Shown piece by piece: positions 50,503 through 59,796 of a stretch of 64,000 bases of DNA. The stretch lies in the NCBI GenBank assembly GCA_964387945.1, contig CAYLYX010000010.1, positions 1-64,000 of the forward strand, written 5' to 3'. A program made the translations under genes and the position numbers. A model generated the notes under the pieces. The model was not told the origin of the DNA, searched no databases, and saw only the letters and a program-made list of their open reading frames with translations. This DNA is from Parvicella sp964387945 (lineage in GTDB: Bacteria > Bacteroidota > Bacteroidia > Flavobacteriales_D > Parvicellaceae). Numbering within the stretch: position 1 is the stretch's first letter; every line of letters starts with the position of its first letter.

Positions 50503-51780
50503 ATGGCAGAAATTGTTAAAATGCCCAAGTTGAGTGACACCATGGTAGAAGGGGTGGTTGCTGAATGGCATAAAAAAGTTGGAGATAAAGTGGAGACGGG
50601 AGATCTTCTTGCGGAGATCGAAACAGATAAAGCAACAATGGAATTTGAGTCCTTTCAAGAAGGGGTTCTTTTGCATATTGGTGTCGAGAAAGGGAAAGCA
50701 GCTGAGGTAGATGCTATTTTGGCGATCTTAGGAGAAGAAGGCGAAGATGTTTCAGCTATTCTTAAAGAAGCGGAAGCCGCTAAACCTGCAAAGGAGGAGA
50801 AAGCACCTGCCAAGGAAGAGAAGAAAGCAGAACCTGCACTTGAAAAGAAGGAAGAAAAGCCATCTCCGGCACCTGCAGCAGCTAAGTCCGCTCCCAAACC
50901 AACAGCGGTTTCATATCCTACTGCCTCTTCTGATAGTGGAAGAATTGTGGCATCTCCATTGGCTAAAAAACTAGCCGAGGAAAGAAACATCAACCTAAAA
51001 TTGGTTAGAGGAACAGGTGAAGGTGGAAGAATTGTAAAAAGAGACATTGATAACTTTACAGGCGGTACTTCGTTTACGGGAGTGGAAAGTCACAGAGACG
51101 AACCGGTTTCTCAAATGAGAAAAGTGATCGCTCAGCGATTGGGAGAAAGTAAGTTTAGTGCTCCGCATTTCTACCTGTCGATCAGCATTGATATGGATAA
51201 TGCCATCGCAGCAAGAAAGTCGATTAACGCACAAATTGCTCCAGAGAAAATATCGTTCAATGATTTGGTGATCAAAGCTTGTGCAGAAGCGCTTAAAGAA
51301 CATCCTCAAGTAAATGCAGGATGGCATGGAGATTTCATCCGTTACAATGATCATGTACATATCGGAGTTGCAGTTGCTGTTCCAGAAGGGTTACTTGTAC
51401 CCGTGGTAAGATTTGCGGATGGAAAAACCTTGACGCAAATCGGTGGAGAAGTGAAGGAACTGGCTGGTAAAGCGAAAGATAAGAAATTACAACCTGAGGA
51501 TTGGGCTGGAAATACATTTACCATTTCAAACTTAGGGATGTTTGGAATAGATGAGTTTACAGCAATCATTAATCCTCCGGACTCCTGTATTCTTGCAGTT
51601 GGAGGGATTCAGGAAGTGCCGGTAGTTAAGAACGGACAGATCGTTCCTGGTAACGTAATGAAAGTAACATTGTCCTGTGACCATCGAGTGGTGGATGGTG
51701 CAGTAGGGTCTGCTTTCTTGAATACCGTGAAGAACTACTTGGAGAACCCAATCGTGATGTTGGGAAAATCAAGTATTTAG
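50503..51780 (+). CDS. pdhC: Dihydrolipoamide acetyltransferase (pyruvate dehydrogenase E2)
   Basis: 425 residues. One lipoyl domain at 1-75 with lipoyl Lys43 in ETDKATMEFES, an Ala/Lys/Pro-rich hinge 85-145, a peripheral-subunit-binding domain at about 147-185 (IVASPLAKKLAEERNINLKL, GGRIVKRDIDN), and a CAT domain with SQMRKVIAQRLGESKFSAPH and the catalytic motif LSCDHRVVDGAVGSAFLN. It forms the core of the complex that makes acetyl-CoA. It follows pdhA directly and ends at a strong terminator. Confidence 0.96.
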   Translation: MAEIVKMPKLSDTMVEGVVAEWHKKVGDKVETGDLLAEIETDKATMEFESFQEGVLLHIGVEKGKAAEVDAILAILGEEGEDVSAILKEAEAAKPAKEEKAPAKEEKKAEPALEKKEEKPSPAPAAAKSAPKPTAVSYPTASSDSGRIVASPLAKKLAEERNINLKLVRGTGEGGRIVKRDIDNFTGGTSFTGVESHRDEPVSQMRKVIAQRLGESKFSAPHFYLSISIDMDNAIAARKSINAQIAPEKISFNDLVIKACAEALKEHPQVNAGWHGDFIRYNDHVHIGVAVAVPEGLLVPVVRFADGKTLTQIGGEVKELAGKAKDKKLQPEDWAGNTFTISNLGMFGIDEFTAIINPPDSCILAVGGIQEVPVVKNGQIVPGNVMKVTLSCDHRVVDGAVGSAFLNTVKNYLENPIVMLGKSSI

Positions 51781-51797
51781 AATGAAACTAAATAAGT

Positions 51798-51831
51798 AAA
51801 AAAGGAGGGCTAAATCAGCCTCCCTTTTTTT
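51798..51831 (+). terminator. Intrinsic terminator after pdhC
   Basis: Stem AAAGGAGG(G)CT / AGCCTCCCTTT with one bulge around AAATC, preceded by A's and followed by seven T's. Confidence 0.9.
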
Positions 51832-51971
51832 GTTAAGTAATTCTAACTCAACTTTATCTAAAACTTACCAAGTAAATTATTTTGCCGTAACAGATTGTTT
51901 GTTGAACTATTTCTTTTTTGGAAGTTTAGTTGAAAGTGCTGATATTAGCGATAAACCTACAAACTACTACG

Positions 51972-52406
51972 ATGAATAGTCGTAATCTACTGATTCACGA
52001 GATTGAGATTGAAGAGGCCATCGTTGGACTCAGAGCAGATGGCATTGGGCATGTATTCCTCAAGGATAACTTAGAGTTAGATATTTCGGTACAGGAGAAG
52101 CTTCTTGAGGTCTACGATGAAATTACGAATTAGGTGAAAACACCGTTTATTTTTGAGGCAGGCAACGATGTTTCTGTAACAAAGGAAGCTCGGGAAAATG
52201 CTATTAAATTAGAAGAGCGGTCTCCCATGGGCGCTTGTGCAGTAATCGTTTCAAACACGGCCTACGTTTTGATTGCTAACTTTTATTATAAGTTTAATAA
52301 ACCCACCATCCCATACAATGTTTTTAAAAAATTCGAAAAGGGGATTGATTGGTTAAAGACAACTCCTTGCTACGATCCCCAAAGAATTCTCAAGAGTACC
52401 GAATGA
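51972..52406 (+). pseudogene. DUF7793-like protein gene interrupted by one in-frame TAG
   Basis: Two consecutive ORFs in the same frame: 51972-52133 (53 residues, starts MNSRNLLIHEIEIEEAIVGL, ends EVYDEITN then TAG at 52131-52133) and 52134-52406 (starts GTG directly after the TAG, ...VKTPFIFEAGNDVSVTKEAR). Joined, they make a 144-residue protein that from memory resembles the STAS/SEC14-like DUF7793 family of Bacteroidota (LVINLEIA... then VKSIDKEAR... and GNFFLKINKPKVPTKLF, here IANFYYKFNKPTIPYNVFKK). Either the TAG is a real lesion, a sequencing or assembly error, or termination-reinitiation at GTG yields two fragments. No promoter box matches exactly. The end overlaps the convergent gene by 37 bases. 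Confidence 0.7.
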
Positions 52407-53185
52407 TGAATTCCCCAAGCAGAAAACTCAGGACGGGTAGACGACTCTTTGATCATTGTAATTTTTGAAAAATGAGCATTGTAAGAAGCGTCCAGAATAA
52501 TTTTGTCTGTAAGACCGTACTTCACTCCTAAACCTGATCCACCGCCAAAACCAGATCCTCCCGGACGTTCATTGGTAATACCTTGAATGTTGTGCACGAT
52601 ATTATACTCACGGTTATTAACTACAAAATAGTTCCGCTCAACTTGCACGCTATTGAAGTTTCCAAATAAAGGAAGGTAACCAATTAAACCATTGTTTTCA
52701 AAAATAGTAAGTCGCAAACCAGCATTGATGTTGAGACGTTGCTCTTCTCCGAAAACTGGAAACTGCTCCAGAGGGTAATCTACTGTATTTGAGTTAGGAT
52801 CCTGAATTTCAACAACAAAAACGTCCTGAATTTTTAACATGCCGAAATTGGCTTCAACAAAAAAATCCAAGCTTTGATCCACACTATAACCCAAAATCCC
52901 TCCTATTTCTAATGAAGGTCTGTAAGTCATCCCTTCGGGAAGCTCTACAATTTCATAAGGGTACTGAAAATAATTATCAAAATCTGGTTTGTAGTTAGGG
53001 TGTTCAAAAGCCCATTCAATTCCATAGAGTGAGAAGTTAGAACCTCCACTATACATCATGGCAGTTTTTTTATTGGCAACGTGTGCACCAATGTTTACTC
53101 CAAAAAATACGCCTGAACCGTCTTGTCCTAAACTCACCAGAGAAAGAAAGCAAATAAGTACCGAAAGCAGTCTTTTTTTCATCAT
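52370..53185 (-). CDS. Outer membrane beta-barrel protein
   Basis: 271 residues; the ATG at 53185 overlaps the stop of the upstream dehydrogenase (TAATG), and a second ATG one codon later is possible. Signal peptide MMKKRLLSVLICFLSLVSLG. Barrel strands include VFFGVNIGAHVANKKTAMMY, SLEIGGILGYSVDQSLDFFV, LNINAGLRLTIFENNGLIGY and GSGLGVKYGLTDKIILDASY, with exposed loops. The stop lies within the 3' end of the DUF7793-like gene. Translationally coupled to a dehydrogenase, which is odd for a barrel; no function can be assigned. Confidence 0.82.
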   Translation of the reverse strand: MMKKRLLSVLICFLSLVSLGQDGSGVFFGVNIGAHVANKKTAMMYSGGSNFSLYGIEWAFEHPNYKPDFDNYFQYPYEIVELPEGMTYRPSLEIGGILGYSVDQSLDFFVEANFGMLKIQDVFVVEIQDPNSNTVDYPLEQFPVFGEEQRLNINAGLRLTIFENNGLIGYLPLFGNFNSVQVERNYFVVNNREYNIVHNIQGITNERPGGSGFGGGSGLGVKYGLTDKIILDASYNAHFSKITMIKESSTRPEFSAWGIHHSVLLRILWGS

Positions 53186-55188
53186 TAAAAGTCCAATAAT
53201 TCGTTCAACTTCTGTGTAAATCTTTCTTTGGGCAAGAAATTATTCTCCAATGGAATGGCAAAAGGAACAGGTGTGTCTAGACTTGCTGCCCGTACCACTG
53301 GTGCATCTAAGTATTCAAAACATTGCTCTGAAATTCTAGCAGAAATTTCACCTCCAATCCCTCCTGTAAGACAATCCTCATGAAGGATAATTACTTTTCC
53401 AGTCTTTTTTACAGATTCAAAGATGGTTTCCTGATCTAATGGCAATAAGGTTCTCAGGTCAATTAAATCCGCAGCAACCGATGGATGATTCTCTAGGTAC
53501 TCTTTTGCCCAGTGAACTCCCATTCCATAGGTCACAATCGTCACATCCGTTCCTTCAGTAACCAGATTGGCTTTTCCAATTTCAAGCGTATAATAGTCTG
53601 TTGGAACTTCCTCTGCAATAGATCGATAAAGTGCTTTGTGTTCGAAAACCATTACCGGATTGGGATCTTCAATAGCAGCTAACAGCAGACCTTTTGCTTC
53701 CGTAGGGTTTGAAGGATAAACAATTTTAAGTCCTGGAGTATGAAAGAACCAAGCCTCATTGCTCTGACTGTGAAAAGGTCCGGCTCCAACACCAGCGCCC
53801 GTTGGCATACGAATAACAACATCTGCGTTTTCGTTCCAACGATAATGCAATTTAGCAAGGTTGTTTACGATTTGGTTGAAACCACACGTCACGAAATCGG
53901 CAAATTGCATTTCCATGATCGCTTTTTTACCTTTTAGCGATAATCCCAAGGCTGCGCCTACAATGGCAGATTCGCAAATCGGGGTATTTCTTACACGGCC
54001 TTTTCCAAAATCTTCTACAAAACCTTCTGTCACTTTAAAAACACCACCGTATTCGGCAATGTCCTGTCCCATAATGACCAAGTTATCGTGCTTTGTCATG
54101 GCTCGATGCAGACCATCAGAAATGGCATCGATAAAACGCATTTCTTTCTTGTTGCTGGATGATGCCGTGATTATACCCTCTGTCAAAGGAGCATACAAAT
54201 CACCAACTTCCTTGTCTGTACTCACGTCAATCTCTGGCTCTGCATAAGCTACATCGAGTTCATCAGAAATCAATTTTTTGATTTCACTTTCCGTTCTCAG
54301 TTTATCCGCCTCCGTAATAATACCTTCATCTAGAAGAAACATTTCAAAGTTTTCTACAGGGTCTTTTATTGACCATTCATCTTGCAAGCCTTCAGGATAA
54401 TATTTTGTCCCCGAAGCTTCTTCATGCCCTCTCATTCTAAACGTGATGCATTCTAAAATAAACGGTCTCGGTTTTTTGCTCTGCGAACTTTTAATCTTCT
54501 TGACAGTATTGTACACCTCCAGAATGTTGTTCCCATCCACCTGAACAGCTTCCATTCCGTAGCCAATACCTTTATCAATGAACTGCTTACACCTAAATTG
54601 TTCGTTAGATGGCGTAGAGAGACCCCATTGGTTGTTTTCAATGACAAAGATTACTGGTAAATCCCAAACTGATGCAACATTCAAAGCTTCGTGAAAATCC
54701 CCCTCACTTGCACCACCGTCACCAGTAAAAACCAGAGTCGTATTTTTTGTTTCGTCCAATAGGTTAGCCAGTGCAATACCATCGGCAATTGCTAGCTGAG
54801 GACCCAAGTGAGAAATCATCCCCACCACATTGTAGTCTTTGGTACCAAAATGAAAAGACCGATCACGACCTTTTGTGAATCCTAATTCTTTACCCTGAAA
54901 TTGAGCAAAAAGACGGTGCAACGGAATATTTCTGGTTGTGAAAACACCTAAGTTTCGATGCATGGGTAGGATGAATTCTTCATCTTGAAGAGCAGCGGTA
55001 CAACCCACAGAAATTCCTTCCTGACCATAGCCAGAGAACCATTTCGAAATTTTACCTTGTCTCAGTAAAATTAGCATTTTCTCTTCGATCATTCTAGGAA
55101 GTTTGATGCTGTAGTAAAGCTCTTTTAACTTCTTGTCTCTAAGACTCTTTTTATCGTATTTAATGTGCCTTTTTTCTAGCGTACTCAT
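53185..55188 (-). CDS. 2-oxoacid dehydrogenase E1, fused alpha-beta (branched-chain type)
   Basis: 667 residues from ATG 55188, which lies 20 bases after the -7 box (55209-55216); earlier initiators exist at 55197 and 55200. The N half is E1 alpha (MLILLRQGKISKWFSGYGQE, FHFGTKDYNVVGMISHLGPQ, TPP motif VFTGDGGASEGDFHEALNVA, FVIENNQWGLSTPS, RMRGHEEASGTKY). The C half is E1 beta (FIDAISDGLHRAMTKHDNLV, MGQDIAEYGGVFKVTEGF, PICESAIVGAALGLSLKGK, VVIRMPTGAGVGAGPFHSQS). Such fusions in Bacteroidota act on branched-chain 2-oxoacids or pyruvate; here the presence of pdhA-pdhC nearby favours branched-chain. E2 is not in the window. Confidence 0.93.
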   Translation of the reverse strand: MSTLEKRHIKYDKKSLRDKKLKELYYSIKLPRMIEEKMLILLRQGKISKWFSGYGQEGISVGCTAALQDEEFILPMHRNLGVFTTRNIPLHRLFAQFQGKELGFTKGRDRSFHFGTKDYNVVGMISHLGPQLAIADGIALANLLDETKNTTLVFTGDGGASEGDFHEALNVASVWDLPVIFVIENNQWGLSTPSNEQFRCKQFIDKGIGYGMEAVQVDGNNILEVYNTVKKIKSSQSKKPRPFILECITFRMRGHEEASGTKYYPEGLQDEWSIKDPVENFEMFLLDEGIITEADKLRTESEIKKLISDELDVAYAEPEIDVSTDKEVGDLYAPLTEGIITASSSNKKEMRFIDAISDGLHRAMTKHDNLVIMGQDIAEYGGVFKVTEGFVEDFGKGRVRNTPICESAIVGAALGLSLKGKKAIMEMQFADFVTCGFNQIVNNLAKLHYRWNENADVVIRMPTGAGVGAGPFHSQSNEAWFFHTPGLKIVYPSNPTEAKGLLLAAIEDPNPVMVFEHKALYRSIAEEVPTDYYTLEIGKANLVTEGTDVTIVTYGMGVHWAKEYLENHPSVAADLIDLRTLLPLDQETIFESVKKTGKVIILHEDCLTGGIGGEISARISEQCFEYLDAPVVRAASLDTPVPFAIPLENNFLPKERFTQKLNELLDF

Positions 55189-55208
55189 GTGTTTCATCAA
55201 TTATAACT

Positions 55209-55216
55209 CAAATGTA
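55209..55216 (-). promoter_or_regulatory. TAnnTTTG promoter element before the fused E1 gene
   Basis: Reads TACATTTG on the minus strand, 20 bases before the ATG at 55188. Confidence 0.6.
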
Positions 55217-55353
55217 GAAAGAATGTTCAGATAACCCCCAAAATGTTCAAAAGTTCGTCTTAGATGCCACTAAAATTTTGACCGTGCAACAAAAAATAGT
55301 ATTTTGGCGTCTTGTATTTCAAACACAACTATTTTTATATTACATCTACTATT

Positions 55354-57333
55354 ATGAAGAAAATTATATTGTTATTCGGATTGATGTGTTTTGCTGCAGT
55401 TTCTTACGCTTCTCACGTAGTGGGCGGTAACATTGAAGTTGTGCAAACAGGACCGAACTCTTATGACGTAACTATGAACTTGTTTAGAGATTGTGGAGGG
55501 ATTGACCTAGATGACGATCAAACCATCTATGTTTACGAACAAGGAACAAATAACTCTTTTGGGTCGTTGACTGTAGCTCAATCCTCTGGGGCTGAATATG
55601 TTGTTGAATTAGGAGATTCTTGTTACACACCAACTGGACTTTGTATTGAGCAATGGACCTTTACGGGTACAATGACGCTGGCAGATAACCCTAACGGATA
55701 TTATTTTGTTTGGGATGTTTGCTGTAGAAATGGAGGAATTGATAATATCAGTGCACCGAGTTCGGCAGGTAGTCTATTGTATACAGAGATTCCAGACCCT
55801 GCATTGGCAGGAATGAATTCATCACCATCTTTTGGACCGTATCCTGCTGATGGTTATTTCTGTGTAAATTATACGCAGGAAATTGAGAATCCAGTAACAG
55901 ATGCAGACGGAGATTCATTGGTTTATTCCTTAGTAACACCTTATGAAGATGTTCCAAGCGTTCAGCCTTTTGCAAACGTTGCTTGGGCAGGAGGTTATTC
56001 ATTGGCGAACATTGTAGGGAATGCTGCTCAGCCACCAATGTCAATCGATTCTGAGACAGGTGTAATTACAGTACATCCAGAGCAGGCGGGAGTTTATGTG
56101 TTTTCGGTTTTGGTGGAAGAGTATAGAAATGGTGTTAAAATAGGTGAAACGATCAGAGATGTCCAGTACGAGGCGTTACCATGTTCGTTTGATTCTCCTC
56201 CAACAATTAATATGCAAGATACAGTAGCGGTTTATGCAGGTGATAGTATCTGTGTTGATGTAACAGTAACAGATGTAGACGGAACAGACACGCTGTATGT
56301 ACTACCTACCTCTAATGATTTCAACCTAAACACTACGTTTGTTTATCCAGATCAAGTAGGAAATACTTGGCAGTACAGTAATTTTAACAACTCGGGGACG
56401 GCTGCAGTGATGGATCATTTTGATATTGTAAACCTTGTTGAATACGAGGGTGTTGGAGAAATGTACCTGAGGTATTGTTGGCAGCCTGATTGTGAAAGTA
56501 TTGATGAAACCTATGAAATCAACCTGCTGGCCTATTCGTTTGGATGTTCAGGAAGTGATACGTCTCAAAGACCTGTTTACTTTGATGTACAATACGAACC
56601 AGCAGAGGTTACCTTAAACATTCCAGATTCAATTACAGTGACTTACGATGAAGACATTTGTTTTGAGGTATTAACCGTTGATGAATTGCTGACAGGTTAT
56701 CCACTTGCGTTGACTCCAGTGGGTAGCGGATTTGATTACTTGGGGTACTATCAAACACCAAGTCAAAATAGTCAAGGATATTATTATACTGACTTCTGGG
56801 GACAGGATACTGTTTATATCCCGGATTACAGTTATAGCAATGGAGAGGTTACGGGTAGAGATACGGTTGCTATTCGTTATTGCTGGACTCCAGGGTGTGG
56901 AGATGTTTATCTGAGTGAATATGAACTGGAGTATCAAGCTGCTCTTTATACGGAGTGTTTTACACTTACGGAAGACAAGGTAATGCAGGTAAATGTAGAG
57001 CCTCCTTCAAGTGAATTACAACGTGTTCCGAACGTGTTTACACCAAATGGAGACGGAGACAATGATGTATTTAGATTGGGAGGAACTCCTGATCCATGTT
57101 ACGACAGCCTTACGGTTACGATTTATAACCGATGGGGTAAGAAGGTATATGAATCAGAAGATCCCTATTTTGAATGGGATGGAACACTTAAAGGTAAAGG
57201 AAATGCTGACTGTGCAGAAGGAACCTATTTTGTACTAATCGGTGGGTCATATGGCAGTACCTATGATTCCGTAACGGGTGAGGCTATCCCAACCGCAATT
57301 GAAGAGAAATACACGGTTCAACTGTTGAGATAA
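55354..57333 (+). CDS. Gliding-motility-type surface protein with type B (CHU_C) T9SS sorting domain
   Basis: 659 residues from ATG 55354 (14 further codons are open upstream but MKKIILLFGLMCFAAVSYA is a clean signal peptide). The first module starts SHVVGGNIEVVQTGPNSYDV and is common in T9SS surface proteins. The middle has cadherin-like Asp-rich strands (VTDADGDSLVYSLVTPYEDV, VTVTDVDGTDTLYVLPTSND). The last 90 residues are the CHU_C/type B sorting domain: RVPNVFTPNGDGDNDVFRLG, VTIYNRWGKKVYESEDPYFE, WDGTLKGKGNADCAEGTYFV. Predicted to be secreted by T9SS and linked to the cell surface, probably via SprF-like partners. Strong terminator follows. Confidence 0.92.
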   Translation: MKKIILLFGLMCFAAVSYASHVVGGNIEVVQTGPNSYDVTMNLFRDCGGIDLDDDQTIYVYEQGTNNSFGSLTVAQSSGAEYVVELGDSCYTPTGLCIEQWTFTGTMTLADNPNGYYFVWDVCCRNGGIDNISAPSSAGSLLYTEIPDPALAGMNSSPSFGPYPADGYFCVNYTQEIENPVTDADGDSLVYSLVTPYEDVPSVQPFANVAWAGGYSLANIVGNAAQPPMSIDSETGVITVHPEQAGVYVFSVLVEEYRNGVKIGETIRDVQYEALPCSFDSPPTINMQDTVAVYAGDSICVDVTVTDVDGTDTLYVLPTSNDFNLNTTFVYPDQVGNTWQYSNFNNSGTAAVMDHFDIVNLVEYEGVGEMYLRYCWQPDCESIDETYEINLLAYSFGCSGSDTSQRPVYFDVQYEPAEVTLNIPDSITVTYDEDICFEVLTVDELLTGYPLALTPVGSGFDYLGYYQTPSQNSQGYYYTDFWGQDTVYIPDYSYSNGEVTGRDTVAIRYCWTPGCGDVYLSEYELEYQAALYTECFTLTEDKVMQVNVEPPSSELQRVPNVFTPNGDGDNDVFRLGGTPDPCYDSLTVTIYNRWGKKVYESEDPYFEWDGTLKGKGNADCAEGTYFVLIGGSYGSTYDSVTGEAIPTAIEEKYTVQLLR

Positions 57334-57353
57334 TTTTTTAGAATTAAGGATAG

Positions 57354-57383
57354 AAAAAGAGACAGCCAATGCTGTCTCTTTTT
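57354..57383 (+). terminator. Intrinsic terminator after the surface protein gene
   Basis: Perfect 13-bp stem AAAAAGAGACAGC / GCTGTCTCTTTTT (57354-57366 / 57371-57383), loop CAAT, then a T run. Confidence 0.95.
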
Positions 57384-57454
57384 TTTTCTACTTATGGATA
57401 AAATAAATGCAACAATTTGTAAACTTTAACTCAAGATCACGTATACACTAATAA

Positions 57455-59743
57455 ATGTCTCACCAACAGGAACAAAATAGGTTGAACACCCGCCCTTGGC
57501 GATTGATTTGGTACTTTTTTCCCATTCAGTTGCTCATTTTGCACTTCAAGAGAAATCACCTGCTGCTTTTCTTTTGGTTGTTGCTCTACCTTTATGTTAC
57601 CAACACGATTGGCGGTAAGTACGGAATTTCCTATTTGTTTCTTGCCCCTGAATACATGGGGAGAATAGATGGACTTAGTTTCGGTATCCTTGGGTTTTCG
57701 CTAGGTGGTTTTATCACAGCATTTAATATTTATAGCTATATCCTGCATGCCAATGAGTTTCCTTTTTTGGCCACACTTTCTCGTCCGTTTTTAAAGTTTT
57801 GCTACAATAACTTCATCATCCCCCTTTTCTTTTTTCTACTCATCATTTATGAGTCGTATAATTTCCAAGTGACGCAGGAATTGATGTCAGGAGGTCAGGC
57901 TTTGTTTCATGAACTCTGTTTTGTTTTGGGAGTTGGGATATTTCTGATCATGTCTACCGTCTTTTTTGTGTATTTCAATAAAAATGTATTTTCATTATCG
58001 GGAAAAGATGAGAGCTATTACGAGTCCTTGAAAAAAACACCCAAGGCCAAAGAGGCTACCTTTATGAAGGAAACTACTTGGTACAAACGAATGAGTAGGG
58101 TGAGAGGTTTTAGGGTGGTGACTTATATCTATTCTCCCATTTCGATAAAGCTAGCAAGAGAAACAAGTCATTACGATACCAAATTACTCAAGGAAGTATT
58201 TGCTCAGAACCACATTAATGCTTCCATCTTCGAGATCTTCTTGATCATCTCTTTTTTTACACTCGGGATTTTTAGAGATGTAGAATGGATGAACGTTCCT
58301 GCAGCATCCAGTATTTTACTTCTTTTTACCTTATTTTTACTAGTATTCAGCGCATTATACAGTTGGTTCAAAGGTTGGACATTAACACTCCTCTTGGGAG
58401 GTTTTTTGCTGCTAAATTTCTTTGCAAACTATACCGATGCGTTCCGGTTTAGAAACTACGCATATGGAATTGATTACACGCATAAAGCAAACTACTCCTG
58501 GCAAGCCCTCAACCGATTGGCAACAAATGACTTGAATTATGATTCTTCTTACACGCATGGCTTGTTGATGCTAGAGAATTGGAAGAAGAAGAACGAAGAA
58601 CTTCTTGGACATAAGCCGAAACTTGTTTTGCTCAACATCAGTGGAGGAGGGTCACGCGCAAGTGTGTGGGCAATGGAGGTGCTGTCTCACTTGGATAGCT
58701 TAAGCGAAGGAAAGTTCTACAATCAAACCCATCTCATTACTGGTGCGTCTGGTGGAATGATTGGGGCAACCTATTTCAGAGAACTGTATTTAAGAAAGCA
58801 AAGAGACTCAACGATTCAATTGACCTCTGATTTGTATACGAGTCAGTTGGGAGAGGACTTGCTGAACCCACTTGCCTTTGGAATTGCAACAACAGATATG
58901 CTTTTCAGGTATCAAAAATTGCAAGACGGCAATTATACCTATACAAAGGATAGAGGATACTCTTTTGAGCAAAAGCTGATCAAGAACTTAGATGGTACCT
59001 TCCATAATAAACGCATCTACGACTATTGGGAAGATGAGTTCTATTCGCGCATTCCGATGATGATTTATTCGCCCTCCGTAGTCAATGACGGAAGAAGAAT
59101 ACTGATCTCGCCCCAGCCTATTAGTTATTTGACCTATCATAGTGATACTCTAGGCACGAACATTCACAACTCAATGGAAAACATTGAGTTTACTAAATTG
59201 TTTGAGCGCAATAATCCTTACAACTTGAAGGTAACGAGTGCCATGCGAATGAGTGCCACTTTTCCATACATCTTGCCCATGGTTACTTTGCCTACCGATC
59301 CACCCATTGAAGTGATGGATGCTGGAATCAGAGATAATTTTGGTTTAAAAACATCTTTGGATTTTATGCGGGTGTATAAAGGTTGGATCGAGGAAAATAC
59401 GAGCGGGGTAGTCGTGGTTCAGATTCGTGATAAAGAAAAGTATTTCGAAGTGAAGAACCCTAACAGTGGAATGGTTTTGCAGCGAATTTTTGCTCCTTTT
59501 AACTCCTTTTACAGCAATACCACCAAAACACACGATTATACTAATGATCAGTTGCTCAAGGCGGTGCCAGATTGGTTTGATGGCTCTTTTGAAATGGTCA
59601 CTTTTTACATGAAGCAAAATCAAGGGAAACAGATTTCTATGAGCTGGCACTTGACTTCTCTGGATAAAAAAGTGATTTCTACAGCTTTATCCGAGAAGGA
59701 AAACAAGGAAGCCACAGCACGATTACTTAAGATTCTAAACTGA
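57455..59743 (+). CDS. Patatin-like phospholipase with large N-terminal membrane domain
   Basis: 762 residues. The first 330 residues contain about seven or eight hydrophobic spans (IQLLILHFKRNHLLLFFWLL, FIIPLFFFLLIIYESYNF, IFEIFLIISFFTLGIFRD, SILLLFTLFLLVFSALYSWF). The cytoplasmic-facing patatin domain begins near residue 388: oxyanion motif NISGGGSRASVWAM (GGG 397-399), nucleophile elbow TGASGGMIGA (Ser432), and the Asp dyad partner in VMDAGIRDNFGLK. It should be a lipid acyl hydrolase tethered to the inner membrane; substrate unknown. Codon use is like its neighbours. It precedes purK by 53 bases but has no obvious link to it. Confidence 0.9.
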   Translation: MSHQQEQNRLNTRPWRLIWYFFPIQLLILHFKRNHLLLFFWLLLYLYVTNTIGGKYGISYLFLAPEYMGRIDGLSFGILGFSLGGFITAFNIYSYILHANEFPFLATLSRPFLKFCYNNFIIPLFFFLLIIYESYNFQVTQELMSGGQALFHELCFVLGVGIFLIMSTVFFVYFNKNVFSLSGKDESYYESLKKTPKAKEATFMKETTWYKRMSRVRGFRVVTYIYSPISIKLARETSHYDTKLLKEVFAQNHINASIFEIFLIISFFTLGIFRDVEWMNVPAASSILLLFTLFLLVFSALYSWFKGWTLTLLLGGFLLLNFFANYTDAFRFRNYAYGIDYTHKANYSWQALNRLATNDLNYDSSYTHGLLMLENWKKKNEELLGHKPKLVLLNISGGGSRASVWAMEVLSHLDSLSEGKFYNQTHLITGASGGMIGATYFRELYLRKQRDSTIQLTSDLYTSQLGEDLLNPLAFGIATTDMLFRYQKLQDGNYTYTKDRGYSFEQKLIKNLDGTFHNKRIYDYWEDEFYSRIPMMIYSPSVVNDGRRILISPQPISYLTYHSDTLGTNIHNSMENIEFTKLFERNNPYNLKVTSAMRMSATFPYILPMVTLPTDPPIEVMDAGIRDNFGLKTSLDFMRVYKGWIEENTSGVVVVQIRDKEKYFEVKNPNSGMVLQRIFAPFNSFYSNTTKTHDYTNDQLLKAVPDWFDGSFEMVTFYMKQNQGKQISMSWHLTSLDKKVISTALSEKENKEATARLLKILN

Positions 59744-59765
59744 TCGCTCAGTCGACTCAAATCGT

Positions 59766-59773
59766 TACATTTG
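59766..59773 (+). promoter_or_regulatory. TAnnTTTG promoter element before purK
   Basis: Exact TACATTTG, 23 bases before the ATG at 59797. Confidence 0.6.
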
Positions 59774-59796
59774 TAGTTCGAAAATGTGATAGGATC

